A stretch of 64,000 bases of DNA from Neckera pumila (lineage: Eukaryota > Streptophyta > Bryopsida > Hypnales > Neckeraceae), in NCBI GenBank assembly GCA_963969595.1, contig OZ018408.1, positions 10,413,823 through 10,477,822 on the forward strand, given 5' to 3'. A program made the translations under genes and the position numbers. Shown here piece after piece: positions 48,801 through 60,477 of this stretch (positions within the stretch are counted from its first letter, which is position 1; the number at the start of each line of letters is the position of its first letter). The notes below the pieces were generated by a model. That model had not been told where the DNA came from, did not search any database, and saw nothing but the letters and a program-made list of their open reading frames with translations.

Positions 48801-51800
48801 AGAAGGAATCAGAAACAGAGAACACTACTATGTAACAAGGTTCACGAAACCCTAAACCACCCAGGGATAGTTCACTGTTCCACTTTGCGTAATGAAATTG
48901 GTGCAGTAACTCTCGACAGAACTAGAGACCAAAGCAGGTGCGGATTGAACGGGCTTACAACTCTTGCAAATTCGGCAACGACGCCAACCAGTCAGGTATT
49001 TCACCTGTGAGTCTGTAGTTATCCTAGTGCCTGGGATCTCCCGGCCATCAAAGGTCAGTAGATGGTCGACATGTATGCATGGGCCAACTCTTGTGCTTTG
49101 AATATGAAAAATCCTTTAATGAATCCGAGAAAGAGAATATCCTGCTAAAAGATTTAGAAACCAGAGAGTATCTTCTCATATCCCAAGCACTCGTGATTTC
49201 TTAAGACTCCATGTTGACAGAAACTGCGCACTATAAAGATTCGGCAGATAATATATATACGATATTCAGAGCACAACCTAGAGTTTTGTCAAAGAGCCCG
49301 GTAGGACATCAGGCAGAAGTAAACATGTCATGTAAAGAATGCATGAACAAATGAAAAGGAAGAACTTACAGAGTGGTGAGGCTGGTCAAAGTTCGTAGAT
49401 CCGGAATGGGCCCGGACAGATTGGCTGAGGAAAGCTTACTGAACCAACATTTGAAAATCAACATTGTCAAAGATATAGACTAGGTATCGAGAGCCCTCCA
49501 ACTAAATAAAATTTCTGAAAGTACCTCCCAGCTTCGGTGGAATCACAAAAACCAAACACCTAATCCAGCATGTAACATACTGTATCTGCCCCCCGGGTGC
49601 ATTTGTAAAACTACACACATTGGCATCATTAGAAGCCGTTTATTGTCAGCCTTTCTATGGTTTGGACGAGAGGAAATGTTAGGGATGACACATACACTGC
49701 GGTTACTCTGGCGGTTACTCTGGCAGGAGACTCGTCGGAACAAGTCAACCAATCGTATGGAACCTGTAAGCATGGGTCACCAGTCCAGAGAGCTCCCAAT
49801 CCAAAGACCTTCTTCAAGCCTTCGATAGCTGTCACTGCAATTCCCAAGAGGAAGCTCGTGAAAGAAATTCAGAAAAAGAACAGGTCTGCTTCTTTTAGGT
49901 CATGTGCAGGATCATGTAAGGTAACAGCACCTAAGTGAGTCCGAATAAGGGTTTGAGAATGGTTCCTATGTTTGAACTGTAAAAGTTTTTGTTGGTTCTT
50001 TCTGGCAGACTAGTTGAAATGGGATTCTCAGTTCTCCTTATATGCTTTTTTTGGACTACAAATGAACTATGAATTTTCATAGTGCTGAAAATAAGTTGAT
50101 CCTGAGACAAGAATCTAGATGGGCGGTTTTGCAAACAGGTCCCGCTTAGGTGCTCTTCCTTCGAATTTCTATCACGACAATGAGTGTCTGAAGCTGGAAA
50201 ATGAGGAATTCGTACCGTCCGAGGCAAGAGTTCCAGCACTTTTAGAATGAACTGAGAAAACCTCTACCGCATTCCAAATGGGTGGTAACGATGAAAGAGG
50301 AGCTTCTGATAGCGTGATATTCATTTTTCCTACTCATTAACTGTAGACCTGTTGTTGTTAATTTTGGTGGGCTTGAAAAATGCATTCAGAGCACTAGTAT
50401 ACACATTCACGCTGGACTCCACTCCTCGCCATTCACAAGGATGTTAAACAGTCTGCTCTGGGATGTTGTAAGCGTCTGGTCAACAGATCATCAAACAAGA
50501 AACTTAGAATTAGAATCTAGCTGGAGAGCAGTTAAGTGGAATTCTCTTTCGTCAACAACCAAGCAAATGAAGTGCATTACTTGCTTTAAACCCCATAGCA
50601 CAGTTAAATGAAGTGTTAAGGTGCAGAAAGAAGTATGTGGAGAGATGCGCAATGTGGAGAACTTGTACCTGTAGTTCGGCCAGAAAAATATTGATTAGAT
50701 AAGGATAGTTAAGACCAGTGGTGGGAGTGAATGTGTTAGGGGATATATGGATATATCTCAGTGGAAGTTGTAATAGCGGTATTCATAACTGCCGGTGGAG
50801 GCTTATCAACAGCATAGCCAGAATCCATCACCGTTGCTTGTGACATTCACATAATAGATGCTGCTCTATCCAACCCAATACCGGTCATACTTATCATATG
50901 GATGGATACCTATCAAACCATGGCCCACACCTCATCATCAGATTCTGAGCAGAAATTTTCAAACAACATAGAAGATCAAAAGAGCTCAAAAGCTACAGTA
51001 CCGGTACTTGTGTGACAGAGAACGGTAATTGTACTAACCTGAGGAATGAATCACTACCCAAGTTTCTCCGACTTTGCAGCAGAAGCGCAGACCCAGTGGC
51101 CACCGTGGCATACATGGTCTCGTCCAAGGGCCGCAGCTCAATTTGAAGAAATAAAAGGGTTATCTTTCGACAAAGACCGAAGTAGGCAGAGCTACACATT
51201 GTCTTTGAAAGCTTGAATAAACATCTCTGAAAAGAGGGCGTCGGTCGGACCGGTGAATGATACTGTAAAATTTAACTGAAAGATATCGAGGGCGACGCGA
51301 AACCTCACGATTGGGTGAGCATCATAGCCTCCATGGTAGTACGTCGTCCTAAGGAGATAACGTTGTCCAGCAATCGTGGGCAAGTTATAGCAGTACCGCG
51401 TTCTGTTGGTATCAGGAAAGTATCGAAGCGTCGAGGTTTCGTAGATATAGTTACCATAAACCTTAGCGGTCTCGCCACCGGAAATGTAAGTATCGTCGGG
51501 CACTCAGGAGATGCCGTAGTCGTCGATGCCGACGGGCTTGGATGCACCACAGTCCAAGCTCAAAAAACCTGGCACATCCGCAGGAACTTGTTCAGAGCTT
51601 GGAAGAGAGAGACTCGCTCCAGTAACCGCACAGTGCGTTAGAGGCTCCATTCGCTTTGATTTGTGCTACGAGTAAAGAGAAGTCCTTCCTTGAATGACAT
51701 ATTTTTCTGGAACTGATTTTCAGCTTACCACCAAATTATAAAAGGTGCAAACTTTGAGATGGTGGACGGTTCAAGATTAATGGTCCAGGTTCACTTGTGG

Positions 51801-52031
51801 GGTGAATGGAGCCTTTCCCGTCCTGTTAGGTGAATGGAGACTTTACATTAATCGACTCACAATCTACCAATTTCACGAATTCAAAATACCCCGAAACTTG
51901 CTAAGCTTAGCTCAAATCCACCCACCTGGTTGTTGGGCTGCCACGAGTCGCAGACACTGAAATGTGACGGTGAAAAACACCGCCAACCATGCATGAGCCC
52001 TGTACTGTTCCTTCCGAACCAGGTTTCCCAT
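45807..52031 (-). pseudogene. malectin-like LRR receptor-like kinase, disrupted
   Basis: Family: signal peptide, malectin-like ectodomain, LRRs, membrane helix, Ser/Thr kinase; a cell-surface receptor. Exon relics: 52031-51926 (signal peptide), 51568-51039 (malectin-like, first half), about 50460-50250 (second half), 49834-49696 (GDPCLQVPYDWLTC), LRRs 49438-49370, 49023-48959 and 48781-48716, kinase about 48345-48149, 48034-47908, 47737-47663, 47058-46866, 46696-46564, 46097-45807. Kinase motifs seen: [24 protein letters not shown]. Lesions in frame: TGA 51504-51506, TAG 51192-51194, a one-base frameshift at about 51139-51148, stop and shift in the second malectin half near 50.34 kb, a one-base shift inside the ATP-binding loop near 48245, and TAG 46678-46680. 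No membrane helix is recognisable between 48,350 and 48,700. Splice sites are mostly intact, so decay is recent. Several independent lesions make sequencing error an unlikely explanation. Confidence 0.88.
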
Positions 52032-52502
52032 CACTCCTAATCCCGATCAATCATAGCCTGCAATGCACCTGTTGAAAAGATCCCCAGCGCCCGTTCCCGC
52101 ATTGAGAGTACACGAATCTAAGTTTCTAGATATCTATGGCATAAGAACATTTAAGTTCTAAAATCAGTAGCATCTTTCATTTGATCGCAATTAGGTCCCT
52201 GATCGAGAATGGGTGGTTCGACCTTACAGCTTTGTAGTTGCTTTCGTTGGAATAAGTCACTGCAAAAAAAGGTCGGTATATAGTTGTCGGCGTGGACTTC
52301 TGCGAAGCGAAGGGAGTGGGATGGGGTAAGCTTGAAGTCAACGAAGTCGTGAGGAATTGCCGTGGTGGATGTGCCGTCCACCAGCTCAGGATTATTATTA
52401 CCCGCTCAGGCGACGGGAGAGTCAGATTCGGCAAAAATACGGTTCAGCTCTTCTTCTCTACATTTAGCCAACCTTTGGGCTTCGCTGTTGTTTACTGGTT
52501 CT
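52032..52502. other. 5' flank of the receptor-kinase pseudogene
   Basis: Less AT-rich DNA with overlapping short frames on both strands; none has a domain. Probably the former promoter and 5' UTR. Confidence 0.4.
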
Positions 52503-52805
52503 TTTTTTTTTTAACAAATGGGAACCCATAGCATTAAAAAAACCCACCAAGTACAAAACGGCCAAGCCAGAAGGCTGGACAATGAAGAGAGAACGAGTTG
52601 AAAAGAAAACAAGCGACAGCAGAAGCCTAAGTAAATAAACAAGGGTGAGAGCCCTCATGGTTCCACGTAATTTGATTGCCAACACGGGTGGCAAGCACTT
52701 GAGACTGAGCCCAACAAGGTCAAATTTGAAGTAAATGGAGTCTGCTTGATGCGGTCGATGTTTAGTACCACTGTGAGCTTTAAGAAACGCAGCCCGTCCT
52801 GAGTC
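52503..52805 (-). mobile_element. short retroposed sequence (5'-truncated LINE or SINE) with target duplication
   Basis: ACTGGTTCT stands at 52494-52502 and again at 52806-52814. Between them lies about 300 bp that, on the minus strand, ends in poly(A) just before the duplication. The 3' part (TTTTGTACTTGGTGGG, ATGCTATGGGTTCCC) looks like plant LINE 3' ends from memory. No tRNA-type promoter boxes were found. A 102-codon minus-strand frame crossing its 5' border is taken as chance. Confidence 0.55.
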
Positions 52806-53060
52806 ACTGGTTCTCTTTTCAATGCACTGGTTTCTTCCATTTGTATATAGTATTGGGAGGTGCTAGTGCCACATGTCACCTTGGGATTGGTTAGTTGATG
52901 ATGTGGACGTTTGGAAATCTGACGTGGAAATCCCATTTCAGCTTCACGAAACTGATCTGACAATTGATAAAGAACTGCATACGCAAAACTAGCAAGCTCA
53001 ACGGCTGTCTAACTGAAGCAAGCAGCATTCTGAAGGACTCATCAGATTGTATGATCTTTG

Positions 53061-53308
53061 CATTACAGAAAGTGTGGCCTTGTGGAGGGTCGTTTGACTT
53101 TCGGTCAGATGTGCAAATCCAGAGAAAAAAAAATATTTATTTATTTTTTAATATTTTTTGGTCCTAGTCCTGCGTGGCACACACCTTGACAACGTATTTG
53201 AACAAATAAATAAATTATTAATAATTTTTAATTTTTTTTAATTTTTTTGTACTTGCACATTTTATTATAGTTGCAACGGCCCTCTGCAAGGTCCAGATTT
53301 TTCTAATG
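53061..53308. mobile_element. CATTAG-ended MITE, copy 4
   Basis: 248 bp. The left end CATTACAGAAAGTGTGGCCT pairs with the complement of AGGTCCAGATTTTTCTAATG, with several mismatches. The interior has GCGTGGCACAC and A/T-rich tracts. Confidence 0.5.
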
Positions 53309-53483
53309 GCGTAGTTTAATTTCAGAGTAAACATACAAGAGCATATATACAGTCTTAGTGACAACAGTCATGGTAGTCCTACTAATCCCGCTATCCCACT
53401 ACTTGTGTATAGTTACTAACAAGCTCTGTACAGGACTAAGTCAGTTATGAACAACCCTAGAATACAATACAAATGATGAATGT

Positions 53484-53852
53484 CATTAGAGAAAAATTCA
53501 GCCCTTTGGAGGGTCGTCCAAAGTTGACATGCCATGCTATTTCTTGCATGGCCTGTCAACTTCGAAAATATTCTTGGTGAGCAGTCAGAGTCTCTGACTG
53601 CTCGTCGGAGCAATCAAGTTTCGCAAATTTTATTTTATTTATATATATATATATACTTTAAAAAAAATTTAAGATTAAAAAAAAATTTATAATTTTTATT
53701 TGGAATTCTGGGTTCCTATGCCACTGTTGTTGTAGTTTTAGTAGGGCGGAAATAGGGGAAAAACAAATTTTTGAACAAAAAATAGGTAAATTTCAAGGTA
53801 CCTCGAAGGGTTGTGGAGCAGCCCTCCAAAGGCCTGAAATTTTTTTCTAATG
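53484..53852. mobile_element. CATTAG-ended MITE, copy 5
   Basis: 369 bp. CATTAGAGAAAAATTCAGCC at the left pairs with the right end GGCCTGAAATTTTTTTCTAATG region. CCCTTTGGAGGG and CCCTCCAAAGG lie inside the termini. Small internal palindromes (CATGCCATG, GCAGTCAGAGTCTCTGACTG) are present. Confidence 0.6.
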
Positions 53853-53976
53853 TGCAAGCCTAGGTTACGGTATTGAGGGTGGATGAATGTCTTCATTCGC
53901 ATGTGCGTGACATCTTCAATTGGAGGGTGATAATTTAACATTGACCCCCATTAGCTGTACGCTACTTACTGCTCAT

Positions 53977-54060
53977 TTAACCCCTAAAGTTCCATAATTA
54001 AGTTTTTACCAAAAATGCTCAAAAATTGCCATTCTTAGTACAAGTATCAAATTTTGAAAA
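53977..54060 (-). mobile_element. single end of a TTAA element, copy 11 (truncated)
   Basis: TTAACCCCTAAAGTTCC followed by CCAAAAATGCTC and GTACAAGTATCAAATTTTG, matching the left end of copy 2, then similarity stops near 54060. No matching right end was found nearby. Confidence 0.6.
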
Positions 54061-55183
54061 AGGTCACTCTGCTCCCATCATTTGACAGTTATACTACGGT
54101 TCCCACTAGTTATTTGTATGTTTCCATGAAGTTGCCATTAGGGTTACAAATGAGTGCAAAAGTTTTTTCTTTAAGGTGCGGGTAATTCTTCCATATCTTG
54201 TAAGATTTAGTGCTAGTAACAACTATTACTGCCGGTTGTTTGCTTGAACTAGTTTTGACATCCCCTCAGCAAAAAACCAAGGCCGTCGTTTACCTCTGAC
54301 GTCTGCCTAATAACTCAGTCAACCTAGGGGTTCAAAATGAAGTATTAGAAAAAAGGTATAGGCAAAACACGTAGGGCATGCTGCCACTGCTTGCTCTTTA
54401 TATACTCTTTTGTGGTAGGATTTGGAACCGCCACTAGAAAAAAATGAGAGTTTTAGTGATTACAAAGAGCAATTGGTTTTCTAGTTGCATTGGTCATTTA
54501 AAATTGGTGGTAATGTGGAGACCAACAGTTGCAGTGGACTAGTTGCATGTGGAATTTGTAGTTGCAAAATGTTTTTTCATTTGACAATCTATATGGAACT
54601 TCATTGATGAACTCTTCTAACGTGGTTGCTTATATGTTATTTGCTTGCTGACGTGGTCGCGACTCATTTGTAACTAATTTGTGACTTGTTTGTGACTTCA
54701 TTGCAATTCGTCTGTGACTCAATTGTGACTTGTCTATAACTTGTAGAATTTGTAGATTTTGAAATTCTAATCGCAATTATTTATAGACTTCAAAAATTCA
54801 AGTATTGGTATTTTATATTTTAATAGATTTCAAAGGCTTAACAATTTCATAGGTTTTTAAATTTTTTGGATTTCAAATATTTTTAGATTTCTACAAATCT
54901 TTGAAATCTATAAAATATAGAAATCTACACATTGTAGAAATCTTATAACTCTATTACCAAAATTAATTACATAAGAGTACAGTAATTTTTAAGTCTTACA
55001 AGTCTAACCTAATGTCCCTTTGATGATTGATATGGGACAATTGGTATAAGACAATTAGAAAAGGACTTTAGAAACAACTATAAAATGACAAGAATATGAC
55101 TATAAAACAACTACAAAACAACTATGAAATGGCTAGGATACAACCTAAGAAACAACTACAATTACAAAACAACTAGGATATAA
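54061..55183. other. gene-free region with simple-sequence drift
   Basis: 54,640-54,740 repeats TGTGACTTG-like motifs and 55,070-55,180 repeats ACAACTA/ACAAAACAACTA motifs. No gene is seen. Confidence 0.45.
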
Positions 55184-55486
55184 CATTAGGAAAAAGTTCA
55201 GCCCTCAATAAGCCATTAAGGAATTGATTTTCAGGACCCCGCAATGCAATTTCAGAATGAAAAAAAAAAATGAAAAAAATATATATATACATTTTTTTTT
55301 TGGAAAATATATATATATATTTATTTTGGAAAAGAAGAAATAATCAGACATGGCACTACCGAGGCCACATCAGCACCCAATTTAAAAAAAATTTAAAATT
55401 ATATTTGATTTTGATTTTTTTCCATACTTGCACCGGGCAAGTGCAAAACTCGCGGCCTTCTAAAGGGCTAAAATTTTTCCTAAATG
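55184..55486. mobile_element. CATTAG-ended MITE, copy 6
   Basis: 303 bp. CATTAGGAAAAAGTTCAGCC at the left pairs with the right end GGCTAAAATTTTTCCTAAATG, which has one extra base. The interior includes GACATGGCA, GCCACATCAGC and an AT dinucleotide tract (about 55,279-55,320). Closest to the 28.9 kb copy. Confidence 0.65.
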
Positions 55487-55558
55487 CTATAAAACAACTT
55501 GGAAAATGACTATTGTCATTCTATATTTGTAGTCATTTCCTAGTTGTTTTTTGCAATT

Positions 55559-56285
55559 CGTTAGAAAATTTTGGAGCCTTCGAAGGGCTGCTCCAAAGTG
55601 ACTAAACTACTCTATTGCAACAGAACTTAGCTTAATTGGGATTTAATTTGACTTCATTAAAAAAATTTGGTTTCAAATAATCCAAATTAAGTGGCTATTG
55701 AAGCTAATTGCCATTTGCCAAAGACAACTAGCTTCAATAGCCAGTGTTAATTTAGATTGTTTGAAACCAAAATGAATTTATTTTGTGAGTAACAAGATGA
55801 GAAGAGGAAGTCTTTATGGAACAAGGGTAGTGGTAGTGTTCACAACCCATGTGGATGAGTGAAGACACATATTCCACATGGGTTGTAAACACTACCACTA
55901 CCCCAATTCCATAAAGACCTCCACTTCTCATCTTGTAACTCACCAATTTATATCAATGAAGTTAGTCCTTCACACATTGGTAGATAAAAAATAATTGGCT
56001 AATAATGGTCATTGGACAATTTGGGGGCAATTTTTTATTTTTGCACAACTTGGTGCTAAATACAAATTGTGAAAAAGTCAGGGTTAAGGTTGATTAAAGT
56101 ACCTTAACCTTGATTTTTTAGTCCTTTGTTTTTGGATTTTAAACAAATGCCAACCATCTGACAACAAAATTGCAAGTGAGCATGTATAAGGGGAAAATCA
56201 ATTATGAAGCCCCCAAAATCCAATCCATGGGGTCCTTGGAGGGCTAAGGAAAAGCCCTCCGGAGGCCCAAACTTTTTTCCTAATG
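55559..56285. mobile_element. CATTAG-type element, copy 7, carrying two tandem hairpins
   Basis: About 727 bp between CGTTAGAAAATTTTGGAGCC and a right end ...CCCAAACTTTTTTCCTAATG. It is more than twice the usual family length because of two internal foldbacks (about 55663-55773 and 55785-55943). No coding frame. Confidence 0.55.
55785..55943. repeat. 159-nt near-perfect hairpin
   Basis: Two arms of about 71 bases, from GTGAGTAACAAGATGAGAAG to the mirrored CTTCTCATCTTGTAACTCAC, with GGTAGTGGTAGTGTT and AACCCATGTGGA pairing inside and a loop of under 20 bases; about nine mismatches. The size resembles a young plant microRNA or hairpin-siRNA precursor. Expression is unknown. A second hairpin built on GGCTATTGAAGCT lies immediately before it. 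Confidence 0.75.
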
Positions 56286-56938
56286 GCAGATCAACATGGT
56301 GGATTCTATACACTATTGACTTGTCCACATTGACATTTGAGATGAATATTGGATTGAGAATAGCTCACATTCATTCTAAATTCGAACTGAAATACAACTC
56401 TTGACGTAATCCTACACTTCATTTAACGACTGCATTGCAACTACAACAATGTATCCACTTCATTCCATAACTACTTTGGGATTGAAACAATGTTTAGCAC
56501 TTCCTTCTACAACTAATTTGCGACAAAAATAAGGTATTGATGATATAGAACAATGATACAAAATGATAAAATAAGATTTGATGCAAATAGAAGGGACTGC
56601 AGTCGGAGGACAATTGTATAGTACACTTAGTCGCATTTTAGGTGGTTGTGGTGGACAGATTTTTTCTTCTAGTGCATTGATATATAGGCGGAGACTCCGT
56701 AGACATGCATGGAGTCTATTGGAGTAGGTGCGAACACAACGGAATCAAGCGTGGATTCTAGAAATCAAGGTGTGGATGCAAACATAGGTCAGGGCGCAGA
56801 TGGAAGGGAATATGGCACCGACTCTATCTGAACAACTGAAACCAAAGAGTGGAGTGGGGATTGGAAGACATGAGCAGGGACCTTTTTCCTCATAGTATTC
56901 ACTTAGAACATTCATTAAAAACTACGTGTAATAAGATT
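56286..56938. other. gene-free spacer
   Basis: No recognised gene or repeat boundary. Confidence 0.45.
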
Positions 56939-57867
56939 TTAACCCCTAAAGGCCCAAGCCCTTTTTTCTGCCCAAAACCACCCAAAACTGTCATTTTTTT
57001 AGCAAAGTATGAAAAAAAATTAAAAATGTTTTTTTTGCACATCTAACCATAGGATCTTACACCTAACTAGTATAAGAATGTGTGGAAAAAATTTCAGAAT
57101 TTTTGACCGCAAAGATTGCAAGATATCTACATTTAAAGTGAAAAAACAAGTTTTTCAGCACATTGTGGGACTAGATTTTTTGACTTTGAACATTTTGAAC
57201 TTCAATTTTTTGCACTATAGAGTTTTGAGCTTTAAATGTTTATAGTGGAGAATTGAATTGACAATCTACCAAAAAAATTCAAAAAATCTTAATTTTCATT
57301 ATTAAAAAAATTGTTAAATAAAAGTAGGTACGAGATAGAAGGAAAATATAAATTTTAATATCTTTTAGATAGAATTAAAAGGCACTAATCCCAATAGTGA
57401 GATTGTTCTAGCAAGTAAACTAAACCATGCCAAAGACCCTAAATTGAAAATTTTGAGAATTTGCATTCAAAATTGAGTCCTACAAGTTATTTTTTTCAAA
57501 AAGATGCTCTAACTGCCTGAAAAACAAGAATGTCCATAACTTTCTCATATCAAATCCGAATGAAATGAATCAAAGCTTTTAAATAGACAGAAATTTAATT
57601 TATGAGAAAAAAAATACTTAAAAAAAAAAAAAAAAGTGCAAATTTTTTTTGCTGCCCGCACTGCCCCCCGTCCCCTGTTTTGAGCTTATTTGGTCATAAC
57701 TTTTGTTCATAGGCACTGATTGTAAAAAAAATTATATTCCCAGGAAGCTAATCAGCTTTTCTACCTCTAAAAAAAGTTTCAAAAAATTAGGAGAGAATTT
57801 CAGCGCGTAGGTGCCTACCCAAAAACGCATTTGTCCCCCAAAGGGACAATGGGCTTTTAGGGGTTAA
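56939..57867 (-). mobile_element. TTAA-flanked element, copy 12
   Basis: 929 bp between TTAACCCCTAAAGGCCC and GGGCTTTTAGGGGTTAA, same orientation as the 26.9 and 40.6 kb copies and collinear with them. Non-coding. Confidence 0.8.
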
Positions 57868-59929
57868 ACCTCCCATATTATATCCTGAAACTTCAATAAA
57901 AGGAAAAACAACATTTGAATAGATTTTTCTACTTTGAAAGTTTATGTTTTAAATTATTGATATTTTTATTTGGTAATTCTAATTAGTTACATATTTTTGA
58001 AGTAAAAAGATACACTATAGAGCTTAAAATAACTCCCCCCCCCCCGTATTATATAAAAATTGTATAAAAAATGAACCAAAAATTGCTAAAAATAACTCTC
58101 TATTGAAAGTTCAAAAATTGCTGAAAATAATGATGCAATAGTCAACTAAAATGTTTTTTTATAAATATTTGAGTTAAAAAACATGCCATTCTAGTTCATT
58201 TTTCAACCTATTCTAGAAAACATTTCATATATTATTTAAGTTGGAAATTTTTTATAACAAAAACCTATAGTCCTTAGTAAACAACTTAGCTAAAAGTTAT
58301 AGGTTGAAATAATAATTATTAAAAGATAAATAGGGGGCCAAAAAATCACTTGATCACCATGATCAGTGAACATACTATATAGTGCTCCCCTCAAGCCTTT
58401 TTTCTGGAATTTCATGCCTATGCAATAAGTCACCGCCCAGTATCGAGTGCTTGTCCTAAAGACCAAACCTTGACCTTCAGGTTTGCACGCTGACGTCCAC
58501 CCTCGGACACAACATTCTTCTAAGAAAGTCTATACCCGGATATTGTGTCCGAGCAAAGACCGGATGTGCACCTGGACTGATCGACTGCGTGTCCAAAATG
58601 TATAATAACACGCTCAAACACATTGTACCCTCCTATGCCCCCAAGTTAGCCCAAGATCTTGGATTTCGATTTTGAGCTCCAAATTGGGGCTTAGGATTTT
58701 GGTAGGCCAAAGACGTTTGGCATCACTCCTTGCATCACTCATCACTTACATTTTGGTAGTTTTGACCCCTTTTTGCAAACAAATATAACTACACAACTTC
58801 ATAACTTAGATTTGTATGTAGCATTAGAACATTTATGAAGTATGTCCCAACCTAGTGAACCTACAAGTGAAACTGTTGGACTATGAGGCCTTGCGATAAG
58901 ATAACTTGGGTTCACAATTGCAGGGCATCCAAGAAGTGCTTGCATATTCTACTTAATCCGAAGAACTACGTTTTTGCAAGTTGAAAAACAAATCCAACTG
59001 TGGATAAAAAAAAACTGTAAAAAATACATTGAGTGGTGCCACATAGATAAAGTATTTCATATAGTGAGTTCCAAAAACATTGCAAGTACCAGGTAGCCAA
59101 CCTTAACCATTGCAAGGACCCGTACTTCTTGGAAAAATGCATCCAAGTACATCAATACCTATGGATGAATGCAAGAAGATCGGTATTATTTGGCGTCACA
59201 ATGGAAGCGACAAAAGTTGTAAACAGCCAGAGCTTTTGGAGGGTGAAGCCAATGTGCTTGAAATATTTATTGAAAATGACAATTTTTATAGTAATTAGAA
59301 CCCTTATTTTTCAAAAACTTATAAAAAGAGTTTTCTGATTCATTTTGAATTTAGCTAATTTGTCACACTTTACAATTTAGGGTTTTTTAGTATTGGGGAG
59401 CATCCAAAATTAATGGTCTAGAGCTGAATTCTATGTGGTCTATCTCTATAGTAGGAAGCCATGTTTTCACCAAAGGAACTATTTAAAAATATTCTATTTA
59501 TGTCCTTCACATGTGTGCTAACATGGCTCTTTTTTGCATGCATTTTTGAACATTGAAGATGGTTTTAAAATCATTATTTCAGTGAAATCTCTTCATTACA
59601 AAGTTCTCCCAAATTAATAATTTTTTTCAAATTGCATTTCCTATTTTTCACAAATTAAAATGTGAAAGTACCTATTTTCATGAGATTTTGCACTTTTCAT
59701 TAAGTTTTCTAGTTCTCCTTTCTAGAAAAATTCTCTATGCTTTTCCTTTAGAGGGTACCTTCTTCTGAAAGGTATACACATTAAACATACTTTTTTCATT
59801 TTTTAAGAATTATTTTCTAATTTTACAGTACTCTAAAAAAAATGAATATTGTGGAAAACACTACAAAAATCGGTTGGTCTTTCTTGTAACCACCCCTATA
59901 TGACACCAAGTACATAACTAGGAACAAAA
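57868..59929. other. gene-free region
   Basis: Contains a run of eleven C residues near 58036, and a small GC-richer patch at 58.4-58.6 kb where CTCGGACACAA and TTGTGTCCGAG form an inverted repeat. A pair of overlapping frames at 59.1-59.3 kb has no recognised domain. Confidence 0.45.
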
Positions 59930-60340
59930 ATCACTATACAGTCCACCTTGCAATTATTGAAATGCGATTTTTTTTTATAAATAGAAATCGCAAATAACTT
60001 TTTCAATGGTGAAAATCATGAAAATACTTTATTCTTTCCATTGGGACCATTTTCAAAGCAAATAAATAAGTGCAATTTTTTAGATCTCAAATCAAGTGGA
60101 ATTGTTAAGCTTTGTTCAAAGCCAAGAAATCAAGTAAAAGTCACAAGCTTTATATTTCCAGTAATGGTACATATATGCCCTTGAAGACCTCTCAAAAATA
60201 AAATATTTACCTTTTTGAATGAAAAATAAGAACTTTCAATATTCAACCTTCAATAATGCTTGTAAATTTTTTTTAAGCAGTCCAAAGAATTTAACTACCT
60301 ACACCAATATGAGCCTGAGATTTTAGATCGACTATATATG
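59930..60340 (-). repeat. dispersed repeat R2, copy 2
   Basis: Reverse-complement counterpart of 33,090-33,400, with extra sequence in the middle (an inverted GCGATTT/AAATCGC pair near 59,965-59,993). Confidence 0.6.
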
Positions 60341-60477
60341 GTTGGTTGGGTAGTTAAGGGTTAATTATACTTTGCAATCCATTTATTCATACACTTGCCT
60401 ATATAAATTAGTATGGTTAATTGTCTATGACCTCCATCTCATCTTTCCATGGCAATAAGATTGTCAACTCTCCTTCT

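Noticed and set aside
51504..51506. TGA read through as tryptophan or selenocysteine
   Set aside because: Trp would fit the family position, but other stops and frameshifts in the same gene make simple decay far more likely.
52655..52963. 102-codon minus-strand frame upstream of the receptor-kinase pseudogene
   Set aside because: It crosses the 9-base target duplication and enters the retroposed sequence, so it is unlikely to be one gene.
58030..58044. poly(C) run as a possible regulatory or G-quadruplex site
   Set aside because: A single C tract without further G/C runs nearby; most likely simple sequence.
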